A stretch of DNA of 64,000 nucleotides from Andreesenia sp964489735 (lineage in GTDB: Bacteria > Bacillota > Clostridia > Tissierellales > Gottschalkiaceae): NCBI GenBank assembly GCA_964489735.1, contig CAZBAL010000003.1, positions 1-64,000 of the forward strand. The letters are read 5' to 3'. Below, piece after piece: positions 55,405 to 62,744 of the stretch (the stretch's first letter is position 1; the number at the start of each line of letters is the position of its first letter). A program made the position numbers and the translations under genes. The notes beneath the pieces were generated by a model. It saw nothing but the letters and a program-made list of their open reading frames with translations. It had not been told where the DNA came from and did no database searches.

Positions 55405-56592
55405 TTATTTCCCTAATCCTTCTTTTCTTAAAATATCTGCTTTATCAGTTCTCTCCCAAGTTAAATCAAGATCATCTCTACCGAAGTGACCATAAGCCGC
55501 TAATTTAGAGTATCCAGGTTTTTTAAGATCTAAATCTCTTATTATAGCTGCTGGTCTTAAATCAAAATGCTTTTCAACAAGTTCTTCGATTTTTTCTTCG
55601 TATATCTTGTTAGTTCCAAAAGTCTGAACTAAAATAGAAACCGGTTTTGCAACTCCAATTGCATAGGCAAGTTGAAGCTCACATCTATCAGCCAGTCCTG
55701 CAGCCACAATGTTTTTTGCAACATATCTTGCAGCATATGCAGCTGATCTATCAACCTTAGTGGCATCTTTTCCTGAGAATGCACCACCGCCATGTCTTGC
55801 ATATCCGCCGTAAGTGTCAACTATTATTTTTCTTCCAGTTAAACCAGCATCCCCTTGAGGTCCTCCAACAACAAATCTGCCTGTAGGATTTATAAAGAAC
55901 TTCGTATTGTCATCCATAAGCTCAGCTGGAATTATTTTTTTGATTATCTTCTCTTTAAGATCTCTTTCTATTGTATCAAGTGAAATATCTGGTCTGTGCT
56001 GAGTTGACATAACTATTGTGTCTACTCTCACAGGCTCGTTATCATGGTATTCAACAGTAACCTGAGTTTTTCCATCTGGTCTTAGATAGTCCAGTTCTCC
56101 ACTTTTTCTGGTCTCTGCTAATTTTCTAGCAAGTTTATGAGCTAGTGATATCGGAAGTGGCATAAGTTCAGGAGTCTCATTACACGCATATCCGAACATT
56201 ATACCCTGATCTCCTGCTCCTATTAAATCAAGATCATCTCCTGATTTCTCTCTGTACTCAGTAGCCTCATCTACTCCCATGGCAATATCTGATGACTGCT
56301 CATCTATCGATACTAAAACACCACAAGTATCACAGTCAAATCCATATTTAGCTCTGTCATATCCAAGTCTTCTGATAGTATCTCTAACTACTTTTGATAT
56401 ATCTACATAGCAGTCAGTAGTTATTTCTCCTGAAACCAGCACAAGACCAGTCGTTACAGACGTTTCACACGCTACCCTTGCCTCTGGATCCTTTTCAAGT
56501 ATTGCATCTAGTATCGAATCTGATATCTGGTCACAGATTTTATCTGGATGACCCTCAGTAACTGATTCTGACGTGAAAAGCCATTTTCTCAT
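55405..56592 (-). CDS. metK: S-adenosylmethionine synthetase
   Basis: Makes SAM from methionine and ATP. 395 aa, full length: TSESVTEGHPDKICDQISD, GAGDQGIMFGYA and GGGAFSGKDATKVDRSAAY (metal, ATP and loop residues). It is preceded by a SAM-I riboswitch, giving feedback control. Confidence 0.98.
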   Translation of the reverse strand: MRKWLFTSESVTEGHPDKICDQISDSILDAILEKDPEARVACETSVTTGLVLVSGEITTDCYVDISKVVRDTIRRLGYDRAKYGFDCDTCGVLVSIDEQSSDIAMGVDEATEYREKSGDDLDLIGAGDQGIMFGYACNETPELMPLPISLAHKLARKLAETRKSGELDYLRPDGKTQVTVEYHDNEPVRVDTIVMSTQHRPDISLDTIERDLKEKIIKKIIPAELMDDNTKFFINPTGRFVVGGPQGDAGLTGRKIIVDTYGGYARHGGGAFSGKDATKVDRSAAYAARYVAKNIVAAGLADRCELQLAYAIGVAKPVSILVQTFGTNKIYEEKIEELVEKHFDLRPAAIIRDLDLKKPGYSKLAAYGHFGRDDLDLTWERTDKADILRKEGLGK

Positions 56593-56617
56593 TTATTATT
56601 ATCTCCTCTCAAGAATA

Positions 56618-56768
56618 CAAAAAGCCCTTTCACAAAGGAAGAGGGCTTAAAAATTAGTCCTCATCTTTCAGATTAATCAATCTGTAGGATTTAGCACCGA
56701 CTTTACGTACCGGTTGCTGGGCTTCACAGGGCCTAGTCCCTCCACCACTCTTAATAAGGCTATACATA
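56618..56768 (-). promoter_or_regulatory. SAM-I (S-box) riboswitch with terminator
   Basis: Minus strand: AAGAGTGGTGGAGGGACTAG, GGCCCTGTGAAGCCCAGCAACC, GTCGGTGCTAAATCC and the P4 region, then a terminator AAGCCCT...AGGGCTT (56621-56648) with six Ts. High SAM should switch metK off. Confidence 0.96.
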
Positions 56769-56845
56769 TTCATCTGTTATCGGAATAATTTTAACACAAA
56801 AAATACTGCTAGTCAATAATTTGTATTCCCATTACTTGATTTGCA

Positions 56846-56888
56846 ACAAAAAAATATAAGCCCCAGACATATGTCCAAGGCCTATATT
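56846..56888 (-). terminator. Terminator of the cyclase-family gene
   Basis: ATATA-GCC pairs with GGC-TATAT around a CAGACATATGTC loop that itself can pair; seven Ts follow on the minus strand. Confidence 0.7.
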
Positions 56889-56929
56889 AGAATGTATTAT
56901 ATACTGCTGTCACAGTATTAACTGTTATT

Positions 56930-57634
56930 TTATTTTTCTACAAGTGCAACTGCTCTTATTGGAGATCCAGTACCACCTCTGATTTTTAGAGGTAATCCTA
57001 TATAAAGGAATCTCTTACCAGCAACTTTATCAAGGTTTGCTAAGTTCTCAGTATTAGTTATATCGTACTCACCACATACTAAGTGACCTGAGAAATCTAA
57101 GTCATCTGGAGTTTGGTCAATAGCAGGAGCATCTACACCTATATTAACTACTCCTTTTTCTGCTAGATATTTAGCAGCTTCATAGCTAACACCAGTATAT
57201 TTATCTTTGTATCCTGGTCCTGGATATTCTCTGTTGTAAAGACCAGTGTACATTAGGAATATATCTCCTTCTCTTATTTCAAGGCCATGCTTATCAAGAG
57301 CTTCTTCGATATCTGCTATTTCAATATAGTCAGGATATCTCTTATGGCTTAAATCAACACAGATTGCTGATCCCCAGAAGTGCTTGAAAGGCATTTTTTC
57401 TATTGAAGCTCCACCTGGCTTGTATTCTATAACACCGTCACTGTGAGTACCAGCGTGCTCACTGATAAGAAGGTTTCTAGCATAGAATCCTAGTGTTTCA
57501 CTTCCTGTAGCCTTCATATTTTCCTCATGAGTTTGATTAGTCATGATGAATGTAGGCTGATGTATACCAAATAGTGGCATTCCTTCATAAATTTCTTGTG
57601 ATAAATCGATTAATTCTAGTTTAGATGTATCCAT
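56930..57634 (-). CDS. Cyclase-family metal-dependent hydrolase
   Basis: 234 aa of the cyclase/kynurenine formamidase/isatin hydrolase superfamily. The metal-binding HAGTHSDG (HxGTHxD) lies at about residues 69-76, with other conserved segments LSQEIYEGMPLFG near the N terminus and GVDAPAIDQT and LCGEYDITN towards the end. The family hydrolyses cyclic or N-acyl amides using Mn2+/Zn2+. It is the last gene after adenine deaminase and a membrane protein under the same sigma-54 promoter, so a step in purine or related heterocycle breakdown is an attractive inference. Confidence 0.82.
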   Translation of the reverse strand: MDTSKLELIDLSQEIYEGMPLFGIHQPTFIMTNQTHEENMKATGSETLGFYARNLLISEHAGTHSDGVIEYKPGGASIEKMPFKHFWGSAICVDLSHKRYPDYIEIADIEEALDKHGLEIREGDIFLMYTGLYNREYPGPGYKDKYTGVSYEAAKYLAEKGVVNIGVDAPAIDQTPDDLDFSGHLVCGEYDITNTENLANLDKVAGKRFLYIGLPLKIRGGTGSPIRAVALVEK

Positions 57635-57694
57635 TTACGAATCTCTCCTTTATGATTAAATTTTATTATTTCTAAATTTTACAATAACTATTTC

Positions 57695-57726
57695 ATAAGA
57701 GGGAAAGAAAAGGATTTCCCTCTTAT
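57695..57726. repeat. Intercistronic hairpin before the cyclase gene
   Basis: A 12-bp stem ATAAGAGGGAAA with TTTCCCTCTTAT. Without a good T run on the minus strand it may be a partial terminator or an mRNA-stabilising structure. Confidence 0.6.
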
Positions 57727-57830
57727 ATATTATTGTAACATAATTGCGTGATATTATCATTCATACCCAAAAATTCTTATATTTAATTAAACTATATCAA
57801 ATATTCTATTATTAATATCCGTTAATAACA

Positions 57831-59045
57831 CTAGAACCAAGGAAGTGCTTTCATAACTGTAATAACGGTCATTGTCGTTATCGCCATAGCCAAAACATTT
57901 GGGATAACACCGTGCAAATGCTTTGGTAGATTTCTGTTCAACAAACCTGCAAATGGTGCACCTATTAATCCTCCTAATACTGCCGCAAAAAGAACCGTGT
58001 GAAGAGCTGTTCCAAAAGTCAAAACACAGAAAGGTCCAATACTGACTACTGGTACATATGTAGGATACCATCCAAGTTCAATATGCTTATATCCATATAG
58101 AAAAACACCCAGTCCTCCCGAAACAAGCTGGACCAAAAGAATTGCTGGAAATACCTGTGTTCCACACATTCCATGCCTACAGTTTATTATCCAGTCTACT
58201 ATAGCCCCAAAGATCAGGAATATAGTTGCCCATTCATTTCCGTAAAATAGACAATCGGTAAAATCGGCTAAAGTTCTCCTTATCAAAAACAGAGGACTTT
58301 TAAGCAATCTGTATTTCTCTTCATCGTTTAATACTCTTATATTCTCTTCTATTATAGGAAAAGGTTTTCCCTTCATCCATGGTAAAAGCTTACAAACTTG
58401 AAGTGCTATGGTGATGGACAATGCAAGTGCTATATAGTTTGAAACAGTAACCGGCATTTCAATAACATCCATTATCTTGTACCCTAAATAGTTAGCAAGA
58501 GGAACTGTGAGCAATCCCCCTAGTACAGAACCTGTTAATAAATTTTTAATTCCAGGTCCATATATACATAGCACTGCCTGTGGCACACCTACCAATACTA
58601 AAAATGTAGGTACCCAGGTCACAATATCTCCATCTATAAACTCCAAATACTTGAGGACAAATATTACAAAAATACTTGTTATAAGCTGAGAAGCAAGTAC
58701 CCATGGAAAAATATTCAGACCAAATACTATATCAAATCCTCTATATTTAGACTTTCTTCTATCTAGAATAAATGCTACAATTCCACCGAGTATTACGCCA
58801 AATCCTGCGATGATTCCTCCATAAAATTGTCCTTCAGAAAAATCTTTTATACTCCAGAGAAGCCTACTCTGAAAATCCTGCTCCATAATTCTATCTACGA
58901 ACACACCATATGGAGGCAGTATTTGGGAAGTGCCTTTCATTCCGATAAAAATAAAGTACTGCAATAACCCTATTGCAACGACAATTGCTAACCCAAGCAA
59001 AGATCCCGTGGTTTTAATGTTATGCTGTTTGCTTTCAGCTTCCAT
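57831..59045 (-). CDS. Unrecognised polytopic membrane protein (putative permease)
   Basis: 404 aa with about ten hydrophobic segments, start at ATG 59045 behind AAGGAGTGA (GTG 59054 less likely). Segments such as GFGVILGGIVAFILDRRKS, GSVLGGLLTVPLANYLGYKIM and HTVLFAAVLGGLIGAPFAGLLNR have paired glycine-rich halves, suggesting internal duplication. I do not recognise the family; it is not an NCS1, NCS2 or AzgA-type purine permease by motif. Its place between adenine deaminase and a cyclase-family hydrolase in a sigma-54-controlled operon makes it a candidate substrate carrier. Confidence 0.7.
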   Translation of the reverse strand: MEAESKQHNIKTTGSLLGLAIVVAIGLLQYFIFIGMKGTSQILPPYGVFVDRIMEQDFQSRLLWSIKDFSEGQFYGGIIAGFGVILGGIVAFILDRRKSKYRGFDIVFGLNIFPWVLASQLITSIFVIFVLKYLEFIDGDIVTWVPTFLVLVGVPQAVLCIYGPGIKNLLTGSVLGGLLTVPLANYLGYKIMDVIEMPVTVSNYIALALSITIALQVCKLLPWMKGKPFPIIEENIRVLNDEEKYRLLKSPLFLIRRTLADFTDCLFYGNEWATIFLIFGAIVDWIINCRHGMCGTQVFPAILLVQLVSGGLGVFLYGYKHIELGWYPTYVPVVSIGPFCVLTFGTALHTVLFAAVLGGLIGAPFAGLLNRNLPKHLHGVIPNVLAMAITTMTVITVMKALPWF

Positions 59046-59110
59046 TAAACTCACTCCTTTGACCGATTAAATAATCGGTTTTTGATTAATTATTCAGTAA
59101 TTATTTCAAT

Positions 59111-59142
59111 ATAAGGGAAAGAAGAGATTCTCCTTTCCCTTA
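59111..59142. repeat. Intercistronic hairpin between ade and the membrane protein
   Basis: TAAGGGAAAG (59112-59121) pairs with CTTTCCCTTA (59132-59141). It has the same GGGAAA/TTTCCC core as the hairpin at 57695. Confidence 0.6.
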
Positions 59143-59204
59143 ATATTAACATTTTACTCTATTTTGCTGCTTTTTATATATTTTCAACGTTATATTTATT
59201 CATT

Positions 59205-61022
59205 TTATTTTACTGGTTCAATTGTTGGTAATATCTTGTAATTTTCAACGTCAATTACACCTTTGTCAGTGATCTTCCATTTTGGACTCGTAGCTAACGA
59301 TAAGAATGCCAAGTGCATAAATGGTGCTGGAACATCACAGCCCAGATCTGTTTTAACTATTTCATGTAATTCTATAGTTTTGTCAATAAGCTCTGGTCCT
59401 GTAAGCTCATCTGTCATAAGTCCACATATTCTAAGTGGCAGTTCTCCTATTATCTCTCCTGCTTTAGCTACTGCAACTCCACCTTGCATTTCAATAACTC
59501 TGTTTGCTGCAGCTGCCATATCTTCATAGTTTGTACCTATAACTATTAAGTTATGTGTATCATGCGATACAGTTTCAGCGAAAGCACCTTCTTTGATATT
59601 GAATCCTTTTATAAATGATTTACCTATATCTGGCTGTCCATGTCTTCCTATAACTGCAACTGGTAATAGATCATCTTCATTCGACTTAACGAATCCATTT
59701 TCTACAGGTAATTTAACTCTGTATTTTTCAGATAAGTTTTGAAGTACTATTAGACCTATACAGTTAGCCATTACTTCATCTTCATCCGAAGGTATTCTAA
59801 GATCATCAGCTGTTACTTTATCTCTTAAAACAGTATTTTTAACTTCTTCAGGATACTTATACGGCTGTAAATCCATTAATAGCTCTCCATCCTGTGCAAC
59901 ATGTTCACCTTTCAGATAAACTCCTGTTACATTCATGTCTGCAAGTTCTCCACTTAATATGTTTATATCCGCATATTTTCCTGGCGCAAGAACTCCTATC
60001 ATATTAAGTCCATTCCAAGTAGAAGCGTTAACTGTAACCATCTGAATTGCTTCAACTGGGTCTACACCTTCTTTTATAGTTCTTCTTACTATATCATTCA
60101 TATGTCCTTTTTTAATTATATCTTCAGCAAGCATATCATCTGTAGCTAAAAGTGCACGTCTCGAATCAAGACCTTCTTCAGTAATTGCTCTTATACATTC
60201 TGGCATATTCGATTGAGTTGAACCTTCTCTCATAAGAACGTATACTCCGTATCTCAATTTCTCTACACACTCTTCTTTTGATGTTGTTTCATGACATGAA
60301 ATATCTGTTCCACCACATATGATATGAGAAGCTAAGTCTGCTCCAAATATCTCTGCTGCATTACCATCAACTTTTTGTCCTTTTGCTCCCGCATAAACTG
60401 ATGAAGCAATTGTATCTTTTACTACATCATATTTGTTATCATAAACGAACTTCATACAAGTTACACCTTGAATTTCTCCAATACCAGTAACTGTTGGGTA
60501 TTCTAACATCTCCGGGATATCCTGTGAATCAAGATTTCTTCCTGCTGTCTCTAATCCAGGACAGTCTGGAGTAAGTGCTGGAACTCTAAGATAAACATGA
60601 TGTGGAAGTGTCTGACACTCTTCAGCCATAGCTTTTATAGCTGTTTTTCCTAGTACGTTTCCAACCTCATGTGGATCCGATACCAAGCAAGTTGTTCCTG
60701 TTGGAAGTGATAATCTTGTAAACTCTGTTGCTGTAAGCATTGCAGACTCAAAGTGCATATGCGAGTCGATGAATCCAGGAGTTAAATATTTTCCTTTAAC
60801 ATCTACTACTTCAGTTTTTTCTCCTATAAGATTCGAGCAATCTCCAACCATTAGAATGTACTCACCTGATATAGCAATGTCAGCTTCATACACCTCTCTT
60901 GTGATAACATTTACTACATTACCACCTTTAAGTACTTTATCTGCAAAAACTGTTTCTGATAATAATGCATCAACACAGTGCAGTCTGTCTGTTGCTAATT
61001 TTAATTCTTTAGTATTCAACAT
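59205..61022 (-). CDS. ade: Adenine deaminase
   Basis: Converts adenine to hypoxanthine and ammonia. 605 aa of the amidohydrolase-superfamily Ade type: metal-binding GFIDSHMHFESAM, DPHEVGNVLG, DDMLAEDIIKKGHMN, then the C-terminal adenine-deaminase domain with VSHDTHNLIVIG and AFLSLATSPKWKITD. AGGAGG precedes ATG 61022. First gene of the operon, 60 nt downstream of a consensus sigma-54 promoter. It is not linked to the usual purine riboswitch. Confidence 0.96.
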   Translation of the reverse strand: MLNTKELKLATDRLHCVDALLSETVFADKVLKGGNVVNVITREVYEADIAISGEYILMVGDCSNLIGEKTEVVDVKGKYLTPGFIDSHMHFESAMLTATEFTRLSLPTGTTCLVSDPHEVGNVLGKTAIKAMAEECQTLPHHVYLRVPALTPDCPGLETAGRNLDSQDIPEMLEYPTVTGIGEIQGVTCMKFVYDNKYDVVKDTIASSVYAGAKGQKVDGNAAEIFGADLASHIICGGTDISCHETTSKEECVEKLRYGVYVLMREGSTQSNMPECIRAITEEGLDSRRALLATDDMLAEDIIKKGHMNDIVRRTIKEGVDPVEAIQMVTVNASTWNGLNMIGVLAPGKYADINILSGELADMNVTGVYLKGEHVAQDGELLMDLQPYKYPEEVKNTVLRDKVTADDLRIPSDEDEVMANCIGLIVLQNLSEKYRVKLPVENGFVKSNEDDLLPVAVIGRHGQPDIGKSFIKGFNIKEGAFAETVSHDTHNLIVIGTNYEDMAAAANRVIEMQGGVAVAKAGEIIGELPLRICGLMTDELTGPELIDKTIELHEIVKTDLGCDVPAPFMHLAFLSLATSPKWKITDKGVIDVENYKILPTIEPVK

Positions 61023-61082
61023 TTTAATATCCTCCTAATTTAATTAAATTAATTTTGTTTTATTTTATTACTTTTCTGTTGC

Positions 61083-61112
61083 CTAATATATAGTTGCAAT
61101 TACCGTGCCAAA
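61083..61112 (-). promoter_or_regulatory. Sigma-54 (-24/-12) promoter of the ade operon
   Basis: On the minus strand TGGCAC (61105-61110), five bases, TTGCA (61095-61099): a full match to the RpoN consensus TGGCAC-N5-TTGCW. Expected start near 61083, giving a ~60-nt leader to ade. An NtrC-type activator gene ends 270 bp upstream. Confidence 0.88.
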
Positions 61113-61170
61113 AAATATCAGTTTCTTGTTTTAATTGCTATAACCCTCTATTTTACAGGGTTGTATAAAT

Positions 61171-61216
61171 AAAGAATAATATTTCCCTTTCGATTTATTA
61201 GAAAATATTATTCTTC
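61171..61216 (-). terminator. Hairpin between regulator gene and sigma-54 promoter
   Basis: AAGAATAATATTT (61172-61184) pairs with 61203-61215, with moderately T-rich sequence after it on the minus strand. It probably ends the regulator mRNA. Confidence 0.55.
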
Positions 61217-61238
61217 ACAATGTCTAGAAGCAGTATTT

Positions 61239-61377
61239 GAGGAAATTTTTTCCCTTTATTTTTATGTTTTTATTTAATTCTTGTCTTATCTTCCACGATA
61301 CCCGCTATCCTATCAGTTCCTTAGGGATATATTTGTTTTTGCGGAATTTTTTTCCTCATAGGAATTTTTTTCCTATG
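61239..61377. promoter_or_regulatory. Three GGAA-W5-TTCC dyads, putative activator-binding sites
   Basis: GGAAATTTTTTCC (61241-61253) and GGAATTTTTTTCC twice (61343-61355 and 61361-61373). The third extends to a perfect ATAGGAA-N5-TTCCTAT (61358-61376). Centres lie about 140, 240 and 260 bp upstream of the sigma-54 -24 element, the usual range for enhancer sites of NtrC-type activators. Role inferred. Confidence 0.65.
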
Positions 61378-61379
61378 GT

Positions 61380-62744
61380 CTATTTCTCTTCGTACTCTTT
61401 CAGCTTATTTCTAATAGTTCTATCGGTAATTCCCAATATTTCAGCAGTTTTTTTCTGATTATATCCCTGTTCCTTATAAGTAGTCTCAATAACACGCCTT
61501 TCAATTTCCTTAAGAGAATCTCCAACAAACACAGGAATTAGCTTTCCAGAGCTTTTCTTCACATCTTCAGAGCTCTCTAATTCTTTAAGATATCCTGAAA
61601 GATCATTTTGATTTAAAACCTTTGAATCTGAGAGTGCGATTGCTCTCTCTATTATATTCTCAAGTTCTCTTATATTACCACTAAACTCTCTCTGCTTTAG
61701 AATCTCTAGAAACTCATACTCAAAGCCCAATATCTCTTTGTCCAGCATAGCCGAGTACTTCTCTATAAAATAATTCACTAGAACTTCTATATCTTCTGTT
61801 CTCTCTCTAAGAGGAGGTAGATGTATATTAATAACATTCAATCTGTAGTATAAATCTTCTCTAAACTCATTGTTTTTTATCATTTCTTCCAGATCTTTAT
61901 TAGTTGCCGCTATTAACCTTACATCTATATCTATTTCCTGCTCTGAACCAACAGGAAGCACTTTCTTTTCCTGTATAGCATGGAGCAATTTCCCCTGAAG
62001 TGATATATCCATATCTCCAATCTCATCTAAGAACAGAGTTCCTTTATCAGAAAGTGCAAAATAGCCCTTTTTATCTCTGATAGCTCCTGTAAACGAACCC
62101 TTTTTATGCCCAAATAACTCACTTTCAAGGAGCTCCTTTGGTATTGCAGCGCAATTTATCGTATTGAATCTTCCACTACTTCTATTTCCCATTTTGTGTA
62201 TCGCTTTAGCAATTGCACTTTTCCCTGTTCCGCTCTCACCAGTAATGAGAACATTAGTATCTATATCTTTAATTTTATCGACTAGCTCAAGAATTTCTCT
62301 CATTTTTTCAGACTTACTAATAATCCCCATATTCTGGTAAACTTTAAGATTTTCTTCTTCTAACTGATATATCTTATTATAAAGAGCTTTCGTTCTAACT
62401 CCTTTTTCTATATTGAATCTCAGTTCACCATAATCTATAGGCTTGGTTAGATACTGAAACACACCACTTTGTATCGCCTCAATAGACGACTTTATTGTTC
62501 CATATGCCGTTATTATAATAACTACTACGTTTTCATTTATTTCCTTAAGTTTATAGAACAAATCCATTCCATTTTCGCTTCCAAGATTCAAGTCAAGCAG
62601 TACGACATCAATATCTTGGCTATTATAATGCTCTAAGGCTTCTTTTGTATTATAAGCAAAAAATAATTCATACTCTTTTCTAAGTGCAAACTTAAGCGAT
62701 TCAGTAATGCTGATATCATCATCTACTATTAATACTCTGTCCAC
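61380..62744 (-). CDS. NtrC-family sigma-54-dependent response regulator
   Basis: 454 aa in three domains. Receiver (1-120; acidic pocket VDDD, phosphoacceptor D51 in VVLLDLNLG). AAA+ activator (about 145-375; Walker A GESGTGKSA, the sigma-54-contact loop GSFTGA, Walker B GTLFLDEIGD). C-terminal Fis-type helix-turn-helix (about 410-454; NQKKTAEILGITDRTIRNKL). The start is GTG 62744, inside the end of the kinase gene (26-bp overlap), so the pair is coupled. The consensus sigma-54 promoter and dyads just downstream are its probable targets. Confidence 0.95.
   Translation of the reverse strand: MDRVLIVDDDISITESLKFALRKEYELFFAYNTKEALEHYNSQDIDVVLLDLNLGSENGMDLFYKLKEINENVVVIIITAYGTIKSSIEAIQSGVFQYLTKPIDYGELRFNIEKGVRTKALYNKIYQLEEENLKVYQNMGIISKSEKMREILELVDKIKDIDTNVLITGESGTGKSAIAKAIHKMGNRSSGRFNTINCAAIPKELLESELFGHKKGSFTGAIRDKKGYFALSDKGTLFLDEIGDMDISLQGKLLHAIQEKKVLPVGSEQEIDIDVRLIAATNKDLEEMIKNNEFREDLYYRLNVINIHLPPLRERTEDIEVLVNYFIEKYSAMLDKEILGFEYEFLEILKQREFSGNIRELENIIERAIALSDSKVLNQNDLSGYLKELESSEDVKKSSGKLIPVFVGDSLKEIERRVIETTYKEQGYNQKKTAEILGITDRTIRNKLKEYEEK

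Noticed and set aside
57635..57830. Second sigma-54 promoter before the cyclase gene
   Set aside because: No GG/GC pair at the required spacing; the gene is best explained by read-through from the ade promoter.
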